Source: Sporomusaceae bacterium FL31
GTDB lineage: Bacteria; Bacillota; Negativicutes; DSM-1736; Dendrosporobacteraceae
Assembly (NCBI GenBank): GCA_003990955.1
Contig: BIFV01000006.1
Location: 62,001-126,000, forward strand
Direction: 5' to 3'
Length of the DNA: 64,000 bases
Shown: piece by piece, positions 55,879 to 64,000 of the stretch
Layout: every line of letters starts with the position of its first letter
How positions within the stretch are numbered: position 1 is the stretch's first letter
Translations under genes and position numbers: made by a program
The notes under the pieces: generated by a model
Told to the model about the DNA's origin: nothing
What the model saw: only the letters and a program-made list of their open reading frames with translations
Database searches by the model: none

Positions 55879-57324
55879 TTAGAGTTGATATTTTTCTAGT
55901 TTCCGATATAAAGTGGCCAAACTAATCTTCAATCGTTCTGCCGCCTGTTTTTTATCTGCCAGCGTCGCACCGGATTCAACATAGGTCCTCAACAGTTGCT
56001 TTTCATAATCCGCCAATTGCTCATCAAGGCCAGCTTCGACAGCGCTTTGGCCTTCATTGCTAATCAAATGAGTAGGAAGTTCCTGCAAGGTAAGAACCTC
56101 TCCTTTTGCAATGTTGACCATATACTCAATGACATGCTCCAGCTGTCTCACATTGCCTGGCCAATAGTAATTCATCAGCCAACGCCGCAGCGCTTCATCC
56201 ATTTTCAGCGGCCTTGCCTTTAATTCTTTGGTGAATTTTATTAAAAAACATTCTATATACAGCGGAATGTCGACTGGCCGCAAGCGCAATGGTGGAATAG
56301 TCAGCGGAATAACATTCAGGCGATAATATAAATCTTCGCGGAACTGTCCTTCTCTCACCATTTTTTCCAAGTCTCTATTGGTGGCTGCAATAATCCGGAC
56401 ATCCAACGACAGTGGCTTGGCCGAACCAACCCGTTCGACAGACCGCTCTTGAATAACCCGCAATAATTTAGGCTGAAGCGCGATAGGAAGATCGCCAATC
56501 TCGTCCAAAAATATCGTACCTTTATCCGCAAGTTCAAACTTGCCTTTTTTGCCTGCCTTATTGGCACCAGTAAAAGCACCGGACTCATAGCCAAAAAGTT
56601 CACTTTCCAATAAATTCGCTGGAATCGACGGACAATTTACCACCACAAATGGCTGCTGGCTGCGGGCACTTTCCGCATGAAGCGCTTTGGCTAACAACTC
56701 CTTACCAGTGCCGCTTTCTCCCCGTATCAGAATGGTCGAATTGCTAGTTGCCACTCGCTCTGCTTTCTGCAGGAATTGGATGAAATTTTTATCTCGCCCC
56801 AGCATAGTACCAAACACATAGGTCTGATTTACTGTTTCCAATACTTCCTGAACCTGATTTTGCAGCCGCCATTGATCATCCAGCATGAGCAGCTTGCTTT
56901 CAAGCAAACTGCTCATATGCCGAAGAAAAGATAGAAATTTTTCTGAATTACCTACCAGACGATCTTTCTGTTCAGCAGTAAAGGCGATAACACCAATAAC
57001 GCCCACAATCTGTCCTTGTTTGCTAATCGGAAAACCCATGGTGGCCAGCTCCTGGCAGTAAAAAGAAGTGTCACAGTTTTGGCAGACATTTGTACCATCT
57101 TGATCATAAATCAATCCCGGCTGACCACTGGCAATGACCTGCCGAAAAAAAGATCCGCAAGGTATCGGTCTGCCGATACTTTCAGCATGAGGACCTGTCC
57201 CGCCAATTCTAATACATTCTTCGTCAATGATGGTTACAGCTAATTCCAAAACGTCGGTGATGGTTTCCGCATATTCCTGCACAAAAGACTGGATATGTGC
57301 GATATTAGAGATGACTGTCTTCAT
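55879..57324 (-). CDS. Sigma-54 enhancer-binding activator adjacent to cyuA
   Basis: A 481-residue activator with an N-terminal sensory region (about 20-150) bearing a Cys cluster (VCQNCDTSFYCQELA), an AAA+ domain (about 170-400) with GESGTGKE, an intact ESGAFTGA loop and GTIFLDEIGDLP, and a Fis-type HTH at the end (DKKQAAERLKISLATLYRKLEKYQL). The front half resembles GAF-like domains of PrpR/PucR-type activators. It probably drives cyuA through the sigma-54 promoter and dyad downstream. The clustered cysteines suggest a metal or redox input. The effector is unknown. Confidence 0.9.
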   Translation of the reverse strand: MKTVISNIAHIQSFVQEYAETITDVLELAVTIIDEECIRIGGTGPHAESIGRPIPCGSFFRQVIASGQPGLIYDQDGTNVCQNCDTSFYCQELATMGFPISKQGQIVGVIGVIAFTAEQKDRLVGNSEKFLSFLRHMSSLLESKLLMLDDQWRLQNQVQEVLETVNQTYVFGTMLGRDKNFIQFLQKAERVATSNSTILIRGESGTGKELLAKALHAESARSQQPFVVVNCPSIPANLLESELFGYESGAFTGANKAGKKGKFELADKGTIFLDEIGDLPIALQPKLLRVIQERSVERVGSAKPLSLDVRIIAATNRDLEKMVREGQFREDLYYRLNVIPLTIPPLRLRPVDIPLYIECFLIKFTKELKARPLKMDEALRRWLMNYYWPGNVRQLEHVIEYMVNIAKGEVLTLQELPTHLISNEGQSAVEAGLDEQLADYEKQLLRTYVESGATLADKKQAAERLKISLATLYRKLEKYQL

Positions 57325-57498
57325 AATGTTATTCCACCTTCGAGTGAGTTGGTACTTGCAAGCCGCTCGCTATATTCCTCTTCATCTTATCATACGAAGG
57401 TTATCACGACAATCAATCCAACTGTTGCATACATATTAATTGTTTATTACAGGTACATACTAGCATTATAGTATGAAATCAAGAGGTGTTACCTGATT

Positions 57499-58044
57499 AT
57501 GAGCAATCAAACCATCTTCACAGGCCTATTTGCGCTTTCTTGGTTGACGCTGATTTTTATGAAAAAAGCAGATATCAAGCGTTTCTTTCCTGTAGCCTTA
57601 TTCGCCACTGTAACCAGTGCCATGATCCTGGAAATTGGTATCTCACTAGGGTGGTGGGTATACCCAGTAAAATTCTTTCCTTTCCAAACCATCCCTTATC
57701 TGTATGGCCCGATTCCGGTCGCGACTATGTGGCTGTTTAAATTTACCTATAGGCGATTTTGGCTATACGTAGCCGCTGACGCAGCATTGAACTTGTTCTA
57801 TACACTGATATTTGAAAATTATTTCCTGGAAAGCCGGGGGGTAATTCAATTTCAACAGGTTAGTCCCATGCTGGATGTCTTGATGACCTCTATTCTTGGC
57901 ATTATTCTCTACGCTTATCAAATTTGGCAGGAGGGTATTTTTGTCTTTTCAGAGAAAGAAAGTGCCTCCACATCCTTTAACCTGCAGCCAGCCTTAAAGC
58001 CAGTAAGCGGTAAAGAAGATAATGAAGGCAACGACCAGTCATAA
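57499..58044 (+). CDS. CBO0543-family membrane protein 1
   Basis: A 181-residue integral membrane protein with five or six helices and aromatic-rich segments (GWWVYPVKFFPFQTIPYLYGPIPVATMW) typical of the CBO0543 family of clostridia and bacilli. No function is known; the family is usually found in spore formers. ATG at 57499 follows AGAGGTG. It diverges from the sigma-54 activator and converges on its paralogue with three bases between the stop codons. Confidence 0.78.
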   Translation: MSNQTIFTGLFALSWLTLIFMKKADIKRFFPVALFATVTSAMILEIGISLGWWVYPVKFFPFQTIPYLYGPIPVATMWLFKFTYRRFWLYVAADAALNLFYTLIFENYFLESRGVIQFQQVSPMLDVLMTSILGIILYAYQIWQEGIFVFSEKESASTSFNLQPALKPVSGKEDNEGNDQS

Positions 58045-58047
58045 ATT

Positions 58048-58608
58048 TTATTTTTTACTATATGTTCTGCTTATTGACAGGATCCGCTCCAGTAACCATC
58101 TATGGCTAACCGCAATTAGCAAATACAAGGGGAAGGAATAACTAAACTTCCAGGTGACTACTTGATAAATCCCCATAAACGCCAGCGCAGGTTCAGCAAC
58201 CCAGGAATAAAGGGCAGCCATTGCCGTCATTGCTATAACGTACGTAGACCATTTGGGAGTATATTGATAGATGAGCATATAGGTAATTGGCAGCACAGAA
58301 TAGTTGATCGGTACCAATTGAGGATACCAGGGAATGACCTTATAAGGATAATACCATAGTATCAGGTCGGTCCCGAGTTCGTCCATCCAGGAGGCTGTGG
58401 CAAGCACGAACATACCGAACAGACAGATTTCAGTAAGCCGGTTTTTATCCACCAGACGCCACCACACCGCCCACGGCAAAAAAAGGAGCGCTAGCAGCAG
58501 CCACCATTGCCAGGACCACAGAACATCAGTAATCCATACCTCTTTTCTGAAATGACTAAACAGCTCATGCATACCGAGAATTTGACGGGCGGAATCCGGA
58601 ACTAACAT
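58048..58608 (-). CDS. CBO0543-family membrane protein 2
   Basis: A 186-residue paralogue of the preceding protein, with the same helix pattern and the diagnostic LWYYPYKVIPWYPQLVPINYSVLPI stretch. It lies six bases downstream of the 412-residue membrane protein gene, so these two form an operon. The converging paralogues leave no room for a terminator between them. Function unknown. Confidence 0.78.
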   Translation of the reverse strand: MLVPDSARQILGMHELFSHFRKEVWITDVLWSWQWWLLLALLFLPWAVWWRLVDKNRLTEICLFGMFVLATASWMDELGTDLILWYYPYKVIPWYPQLVPINYSVLPITYMLIYQYTPKWSTYVIAMTAMAALYSWVAEPALAFMGIYQVVTWKFSYSFPLYLLIAVSHRWLLERILSISRTYSKK

Positions 58609-58614
58609 CTTACA

Positions 58615-59853
58615 CTACTCCTTACGACCAATACTGAAAGCCAAATGGCCAGCTAGTACTTGCTCTACCATTTCAGCATCATTTTTCTGACAGGCTACAA
58701 TAAGCACCACCTCGGTCACCTTGCCTGCCTTTGGCTGCTTCTGTGCATATAGTCTATAGTACAGGTATTTGAACGCAAATCCGATAGCCCCTCCGCCGAA
58801 AAGGCCAAGCAGTCCCCAAATGATCGGCCCCCAGGTCCACATAAAGCCCCACATGACGCCAAAAAGCATGGCGATTGTACCAAACACAGTAGGCAAATCA
58901 AATAGACTCATTCCATCGGCTCTGTGAATAGTATCAAACATCTTCATATGTTTTTGAGGAGAATTCATGGGGATAGCACAAATATTCGCAGACGTTATTC
59001 CTTTTTGTTCAAGTTCTGAAATAGCGAGCTCTATTTTGATGGAATGATCAAAGGAAGCTGTAATGTACATCGCAGATTCCACCTCTGTCGGCATTTTAAA
59101 ATTTGAGCTTTGATAATTGCTCTTAAAAAATGAGGCTTGTTCCTTCTCAAAGATGCGATTAAACTCTACCGTATTCACATAGACATCATAGATTGCATAG
59201 CCGTAGATGGATGGAAGAAACATCAGCCACTCTGGATCAACAATCACTTTTGCCTCTTCAAATAACCCTAGAGCACTATATTGTACGCTCTGAAATAAAA
59301 AAGAAAAATAAGCGATTACCATCCACCAAATGATAATAAAAAAGCCTGTAGGAATCCGGTGCGTATAGATGTGCCCCAAGCCTGGCGCCAAGATAGTCCA
59401 GGCTACCGCACACCAGGGCGAGCGTTGATCTAACGCATTGATCTCTACAAACGATACACTAACCGGTTGAATAGTTTCTTCATTTCGATCCGCTAAGATA
59501 GCCAACTGATTAAACTGGAGCGCCAGGCGATAGCTGTCCCATATGGCAAAAATATAGACCAGCACATAAAGCAACAGCCAACGGTTATTAACAATTTCTT
59601 TCGCCATATCAAAGCGGCCGGTGAACGAATATAAAATCGCCAAATTTACTTTACCCTGAGTATTAACTGTCATCTCCCAAAAGAATAGCAGAAAGCCGCT
59701 AATATAATTTCCCATACTAATATGGCCAAATCCCGGATAGGCTGCTGACCACCATGCCATAGTGATAGGATTACGCAAGTGAAAAAAATTAGTTGCCAAA
59801 GAGTTCATCGTGCCCTTGGGTCTCCGTGCCTGTTGTTGCTGAGATGTATCCAT
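58615..59853 (-). CDS. Multi-domain membrane protein of unknown function
   Basis: The 412-residue protein has two similar halves with paired helices (about 30-125 and 145-235), each beginning with PGFGHI/PGLGHI motifs (AWWSAAYPGFGHISMGNYISGF; LAPGLGHIYTHRIPTGFF), and a C-terminal part with a soluble segment (about 260-315; ITASFDHSIKIELAISELEQKGI) and a glycine-rich two-helix hairpin (about 325-365). The soluble segment recalls general-stress or flavin-like 17M-type domains. I do not recognise the full architecture. It is co-transcribed with the CBO0543 protein. GGAG lies ahead of the ATG. Confidence 0.68.
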   Translation of the reverse strand: MDTSQQQQARRPKGTMNSLATNFFHLRNPITMAWWSAAYPGFGHISMGNYISGFLLFFWEMTVNTQGKVNLAILYSFTGRFDMAKEIVNNRWLLLYVLVYIFAIWDSYRLALQFNQLAILADRNEETIQPVSVSFVEINALDQRSPWCAVAWTILAPGLGHIYTHRIPTGFFIIIWWMVIAYFSFLFQSVQYSALGLFEEAKVIVDPEWLMFLPSIYGYAIYDVYVNTVEFNRIFEKEQASFFKSNYQSSNFKMPTEVESAMYITASFDHSIKIELAISELEQKGITSANICAIPMNSPQKHMKMFDTIHRADGMSLFDLPTVFGTIAMLFGVMWGFMWTWGPIIWGLLGLFGGGAIGFAFKYLYYRLYAQKQPKAGKVTEVVLIVACQKNDAEMVEQVLAGHLAFSIGRKE

Positions 59854-59981
59854 AAATGCTCCTATAGCAAAAAAAGTTACTTATTTTACTATTCCCGATT
59901 TAGCCTGATTCTAGTATTCACCATTTTGTCTTATCGAAGAAAAACGGAAATAGATTAACCAGATTAAATAGCACAGCCTAT

Positions 59982-60031
59982 AATGATGATGCCCTGGCAC
60001 TCATTCACAATGAGCGGCAGGGCATCATCAT
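59982..60031. terminator. long hairpin terminator
   Basis: AATGATGATGCCCTG / CAGGGCATCATCATT, 15-bp perfect outer stem extended by TCATT/AATGA inside, just after the PAS kinase stop. Confidence 0.85.
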
Positions 60032-60033
60032 TA

Positions 60034-61242
60034 TTACCGCGGGAATTTCACCATGAAAGTGCTTCCCGATTCTCCTGTCTTAACATTAATTTTTGCGTTA
60101 TGCCGATTGGCTATGCTAAAACATATCGGCAATCCCAAACCGGTGCCGTTTTCTTTCGTCGTAAGGAAAGGCCTGCCTAAATTCTGCATAATATCTGCCG
60201 GAATACCCACTCCCTGATCTTGAATGAATAAAACCACCTGTTCATCTTCTATAAATGTACCAATTGTCAGTTTCCCTCCTGGCGGCATAGCTTCCAAACC
60301 ATTTCTGGCCAAGTTGAGGATTAATTGACGCATCTCCTGAGCATCCAGAAACAACGAAGGGAGATCAGCCGATAATTCCAGAGCAATCCACTTTTCATGA
60401 AGTAATGCATCCGATTCCATTAATGGTAACATGGCTTCGATAATCTTATTCAAGTTCTGTGGTGATTGGTCAAGGCGTTTGTTTCTGGCTAAGGAAAGGT
60501 ATTCTGTAATGATAGAATTAGCTCTGTCTAATTCGGTGATCATTAAATTGAACTGCGAATTAAAGTGAGAAAATTCCGTCTTGCGTATGAAGGATTGCAG
60601 AAAACCTCTTACTGTCGTTAAGGGATTTCTGATCTCATGGGCAATACCAGCAGCCATTTCCCCAATCAGATTTAACCTGTCGATGTGAGACATCTCTTGC
60701 TCCATGAGCTTGCGTGCAGTAATGTCAGCGATAATTGACCTATATTGTGATCCATAGTCACTAGCACCTGGCAACGGCATACTAATAATCTGAGCATGGA
60801 TGGCCGCAGCATTCTTAGGGATAAACTTCAATTCGGTAATAACTTTTTGACCAGTCAATTTGCAGGTCTTAAGATGATCAAAAAAAAGCTTATAACTACC
60901 TTTATCAAGAAATACAGTCATCGGAATGCCGAGCAATCGCGCTCGCTCCATGCCTAATAAGGCCGCGCCAGCAAGATTAATCTCACTGATACAACCCCTT
61001 TCGTCGAAAGTCACATACCCAACCGGCGCAAAATCATAAAGATCCGCATAGCGGTTGCGGGATTCCTCCAACTCCCCTAGCGTCGCTTGCATCGTCCGGC
61101 ACTGAACCTCCAAGTCCAGTTCCCGGGCCTGCAATTCATATTTCAGTCGCTGAATTTCTTCTGTTCCGGTATTATCCGTAAATAGGGGCGGTTTCGCGGG
61201 ATGAATGAATCCCGGCTTACCTTCGGCATCTGAACAAGCCAT
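60034..61242 (-). CDS. PAS-domain sensor histidine kinase (sporulation-kinase type)
   Basis: A 402-residue cytoplasmic kinase: coiled coil (about 25-65), PAS domain (about 65-180; DFAPVGYVTFDERGCISEINLAGAALLGMERARLLG), HisKA with EMAAGIAHEIRNPLTTVRGFLQ, and an ATPase domain (NLARNGLEAMP, DQGVGIP, GTGLGLPI). Its kinase half closely matches that of the protein at 7582-9408 and resembles kinases feeding Spo0A. It follows the CheR-PAS gene by 58 bases on the same strand, so it probably works with it. No partner regulator is adjacent. Confidence 0.9.
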   Translation of the reverse strand: MACSDAEGKPGFIHPAKPPLFTDNTGTEEIQRLKYELQARELDLEVQCRTMQATLGELEESRNRYADLYDFAPVGYVTFDERGCISEINLAGAALLGMERARLLGIPMTVFLDKGSYKLFFDHLKTCKLTGQKVITELKFIPKNAAAIHAQIISMPLPGASDYGSQYRSIIADITARKLMEQEMSHIDRLNLIGEMAAGIAHEIRNPLTTVRGFLQSFIRKTEFSHFNSQFNLMITELDRANSIITEYLSLARNKRLDQSPQNLNKIIEAMLPLMESDALLHEKWIALELSADLPSLFLDAQEMRQLILNLARNGLEAMPPGGKLTIGTFIEDEQVVLFIQDQGVGIPADIMQNLGRPFLTTKENGTGLGLPICFSIANRHNAKINVKTGESGSTFMVKFPR

Positions 61243-61300
61243 ATATTCTCCTCCTGATCATCCCCTAGACACTTCCTGACTTTTGCCACATATGGCTCTG

Positions 61301-63694
61301 TTATCCTGGCAGCGAGACAACGGTTTCAAAGGCCATCAAAATTAGTTTATTATCGTGTAATTTTACAATCCGGCGGGCATTGATCAGCATGGTCATTTCA
61401 CCAATATCAGGAAATTTTCCAGTAACCGAAAAATCTTCGAACGCCCTATCATGCTCCAAAAGATCAGCCATCAAGGTGGCCAATTCAGGAATGTCCCACT
61501 GCTTATCTTTTATTTGAAAAATAGATTGACCTATCACTTCTCCCTCTGTTATCCGAAACGTTTGATAAAAAGCTTTGTTGGCTGTTTTTAACCGCAAGCT
61601 GTCATCAAGCACAACCATAGGATGCCTTACGGTTTCCACAATGGCTTCGGCATACTCCCGGAACGCCTGGATAACTTTATTGCTTTGTTTGATGACATCA
61701 ATATCGGCAAAAGTAATGATAACGCCATCGATCTTGTTATCTGCAGTCCGATAAGGACGTATCTGCATGGAATACCAGTGGCCCCAGCGATCCTGGACTT
61801 CTTGCTCAATGCTGTTTAGCGTATCAATGACCTTAAGGCTGGCTTGCTCCAGATCGGGAACATCAAAATTGGACTTAATATGGCTGATTGGTCGTCCAAC
61901 ATCAGCACTGATTAAATTAAATGCTTTTTCGGCAACCGAGTTAAATCGCCTAATACGCAAATCATTGCTGAGTATGAGAACAGGGAGGTTGATACTGCGC
62001 AGTAGATTGATCATATCATTGTTAACATGATTCAATTCCATATTGCGGGTCCCTAGTTCTTCATTTAGGGTCATCAACTCTTCATTGGTCGACTGAAGTT
62101 CTTCTTTGGAGGTCTCCATTTCTTCATTCATGCTCTGCAGTTCTTCGTTGCTTGATTGTATTTCCTCATTCGCATACCTCAGATCTTCGTTTACCGCTTC
62201 ATACTGGTCGATAATCGACTGCAGGTATTCTTTTGTGGCTGTAACTTCCTGTGTCAAGCGGGAAATCTCGTCAACAGCCCGCGCCTCATGAAAATCTTCT
62301 TGAAACGCAGTGCCATTGTCATGCGTACTATTGGACTTTGACTGCACTGCATGCTCATGGAAGAGAACCAGAAAGTATTCGCCTTTTGGGAATGGTCCAT
62401 TGATCGGAACAATGTCAACACTAACCGGTAATGAATGTCCGTTTTTAAGAACGTGCAGGCCTTCCTTTTTGACCAGTACATTTTCCTTTTTGGCCTGACT
62501 GATGGCCGCCCGCAGTCCGGCGAATAACCCATCTCGGGCCATTTTCAGCAGGTTTACGCTCGGCATCCCTGACGCCGGCTCAAGATAAACACCAGTACGG
62601 CCCCGAAACTGGATAATATCCAGCTTGCTGTTGATAATGACACCTGGCGGGGAATATTTGCCGAGAACAATCCGATCAGCCTCTTTTTTCACATCCAACC
62701 AAGATCCGTTTAAAGCGTCTGACTCGCCCGTGCCGTGATTTGGGATCGTTGCAGCATACTCGGCAGCATAAAATTCAAATACCATCGGATTGGCTACCGA
62801 TTTCTTCGTGTAAATCCGGTACCTTTTATCCACCAGATCAAACAAGTCAGCAAATACACCGACAGATTCAGACGCCCCTAAAATGAGAAAGCCGTTGGGA
62901 TTCAAGGCATAATGAAAAATCGGGAATATTCGCTTATGCAATGCCGGTCCAAAATAGATCATTACATTGCGGCAACTGACAAGATCCACTTTGGAAATGG
63001 GCGGATCCTGACCAATGTCCTGCTTGGCAAATACGCATATATCGCGAATGGTCTTACTAACCTGATAGCCCTGCTCTACCTCGATAAAGAACCGGCTGAG
63101 ACGCTCCGGCGAAACGTCGGTCATGATGGTCTTGCTGTAGATTCCTGTCCGTGCTTTGCCGATAACTGCTTCATTAATATCGGTGGCAAAAATCTGGATA
63201 CTCCGATGAACAGTGTTGTCCTTCAAAAATTCCATCAAAGCAATGGCCAGTGAATAGGCTTCCTCACCAGTCGAACATCCGGGCACCCACAGCCGAATGG
63301 GCGCATGGGGTGCGGTCGTATTAACGATGGAAGGAAAGACCACCTTTTTCAAGCTATCGAATGCGTGCTGATCACGGAAGAACCGTGTGACATTAATCAG
63401 TATATCTTGCTGCAAAGCGCTAACTTCTGCGCTATTTTTCTGCAGATAAGCGATATAATCGTCAAGCTTACTTATCTTCAGTAAAGCCATTCGGTGCATA
63501 ATACGCCGTTTTATCGTAAGCTGCTTGTATTCGGCGAAGTTAATACCGCTGCCTTTGCATAACAGAGCAATAATCCTATTGAGTACGTCTAACTCCTCCT
63601 GAGACAGTTCGGCATCATCTTCCACCACCGATACTGAGGAATGTCTTTCAGCTTGCTGGCTTTGAGTTGTGTCTCCGGAATTATTTTCTTCCAT
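61301..63694 (-). CDS. CheR methyltransferase with coiled coil and PAS domains
   Basis: A 797-residue protein with an N-terminal CheR domain (about 35-300; the GCSTGEEAYS SAM loop, FATDINEAVIGKAR, RNVMIYF, DLFDLVDKRY), a regulatory segment, a Glu/Asn-rich coiled coil (about 500-550; heptad-like SNEELQSMNEE repeats), and two PAS domains (about 560-665 and 680-795). The order is that of CheB-CheR-PAS hybrids but without the N-terminal CheB methylesterase. It may methylate a receptor or act as a sensor for the downstream kinase. No chemoreceptor gene is nearby. Confidence 0.9.
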   Translation of the reverse strand: MEENNSGDTTQSQQAERHSSVSVVEDDAELSQEELDVLNRIIALLCKGSGINFAEYKQLTIKRRIMHRMALLKISKLDDYIAYLQKNSAEVSALQQDILINVTRFFRDQHAFDSLKKVVFPSIVNTTAPHAPIRLWVPGCSTGEEAYSLAIALMEFLKDNTVHRSIQIFATDINEAVIGKARTGIYSKTIMTDVSPERLSRFFIEVEQGYQVSKTIRDICVFAKQDIGQDPPISKVDLVSCRNVMIYFGPALHKRIFPIFHYALNPNGFLILGASESVGVFADLFDLVDKRYRIYTKKSVANPMVFEFYAAEYAATIPNHGTGESDALNGSWLDVKKEADRIVLGKYSPPGVIINSKLDIIQFRGRTGVYLEPASGMPSVNLLKMARDGLFAGLRAAISQAKKENVLVKKEGLHVLKNGHSLPVSVDIVPINGPFPKGEYFLVLFHEHAVQSKSNSTHDNGTAFQEDFHEARAVDEISRLTQEVTATKEYLQSIIDQYEAVNEDLRYANEEIQSSNEELQSMNEEMETSKEELQSTNEELMTLNEELGTRNMELNHVNNDMINLLRSINLPVLILSNDLRIRRFNSVAEKAFNLISADVGRPISHIKSNFDVPDLEQASLKVIDTLNSIEQEVQDRWGHWYSMQIRPYRTADNKIDGVIITFADIDVIKQSNKVIQAFREYAEAIVETVRHPMVVLDDSLRLKTANKAFYQTFRITEGEVIGQSIFQIKDKQWDIPELATLMADLLEHDRAFEDFSVTGKFPDIGEMTMLINARRIVKLHDNKLILMAFETVVSLPG

Positions 63695-63846
63695 TTTTTC
63701 TCCTCTTCAACTTATAGGAACCGCATCATGATACGCACACTTCGACAGTGAAAACTGACAAAATATTTTAGAATTGGTATCTTGCTGAAACGTTCTGTAC
63801 TGCTATACTCTTTTCCTTCCCAAAACTAACCAGCATTGCCAGAAAG

Positions 63847-63906
63847 TAGAAGCAATTAAACCCTGCAACGCATTTGGGCAATGAGTGCAGGGTTTAATTG
63901 CTTCTA
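63847..63906. terminator. long hairpin terminator at right edge
   Basis: TAGAAGCAATTAAACCCTGCA and its perfect 21-base complement are separated by an 18-base loop. It would end a minus-strand gene entering from the right edge. Confidence 0.8.
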
Positions 63907-63948
63907 TTGTAATAAGTTCATGGTATATGCTTCTGGTAACGCCCCATT

Positions 63949-64000
63949 CTAGCAGGCATTTTTGTCATCATAGGCCTGCTGAAATATTCTTACATAATCG
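63949..64000 (-). CDS. possible C-terminal fragment of a gene beyond the window
   Basis: Reading in from the right edge on the minus strand gives DYVRIFQQAYDDKNAC then TAG at 63949-63951. The perfect terminator stem just after it makes a real gene end likely. Sixteen residues are too few to identify it. Confidence 0.35.
   Translation of the reverse strand, partial: DYVRIFQQAYDDKNAC

Overview
The window looks like chromosomal DNA of an anaerobic, endospore-forming, outer-membrane-bearing Firmicute of the Negativicutes (Sporomusa/Pelosinus-like). This is inference. It rests on an oxygen-sensitive class III ribonucleotide reductase, a glycyl-radical hydroxyproline dehydratase, a BclA-like collagen-repeat protein typical of spore surfaces and two sporulation-type sensor kinases. 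Beside these sits a lipid-A-modification-like cluster (two ArnT-like GT39 enzymes, an ArnC-like GT2, a YdjC deacetylase), which fits a diderm. Base composition is moderate, Shine-Dalgarno sites are strong, and almost every transcription unit ends in a long hairpin. I see no phage, IS element, CRISPR array, rRNA or tRNA.

Layout. 1-850: 5' part of a CheY-like regulator whose distal leader carries a class I c-di-GMP riboswitch and a terminator-like hairpin. 877-4951: metA (acetyltransferase type) and a KDG-aldolase/dehydratase pair. 5064-12352: a GAF-PAS-GGDEF-EAL protein, a kinase with a periplasmic-binding-protein-like sensor, a DUF4127 protein and cca. 12531-18794: a small membrane protein, nrdD, a SulP transporter, an HD-GYP protein. 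18996-21564: a SIMPL protein and an ECF sigma/anti-sigma pair sharing a promoter motif. 21578-25695: a CGGC protein, a procollagen-galactosyltransferase-like enzyme, gmd, and lysA under a lysine riboswitch. 25858-31709: an alpha/beta hydrolase, then the hydroxyproline dehydratase, its activase and a sigma-54 activator, with a sigma-54 promoter and paired upstream sites. 31970-39189: marR-DUF169-EVE, a GHKL ATPase, a LysR/MDR pair, a methyltransferase and an AAA ATPase. 39337-47431: a lipid-modification operon ending in its own two-component system. 47715-54045: HD-GYP, the collagen-like protein, a secreted dienelactone-hydrolase-like protein and a PTS EIIC-EAL fusion. 54290-57324: cyuA with a sigma-54 promoter and its activator. 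57499-64000: two CBO0543 membrane proteins, a larger membrane protein, a PAS kinase and a CheR-PAS protein.

How the genes work together. Cyclic di-GMP is the recurring theme: one riboswitch, one GGDEF-EAL protein, one EIIC-EAL fusion and two HD-GYP proteins lie within 54 kb. Amino-acid use is a second theme: hydroxyproline dehydration and cysteine desulfidation each have a sigma-54 promoter and an adjacent enhancer-binding protein, and lysine synthesis has a riboswitch. The best leads for undescribed biology are the EIIC-EAL fusion, the riboswitch with a 40-codon ORF behind it, the collagen-like protein with a procollagen-type glycosyltransferase in the same region, the tandem sites ahead of the hydroxyproline operon, the solitary GHKL ATPase, and a possible pseudoknot leader ahead of nrdD. 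All calls come from reading the sequence; no search was run.
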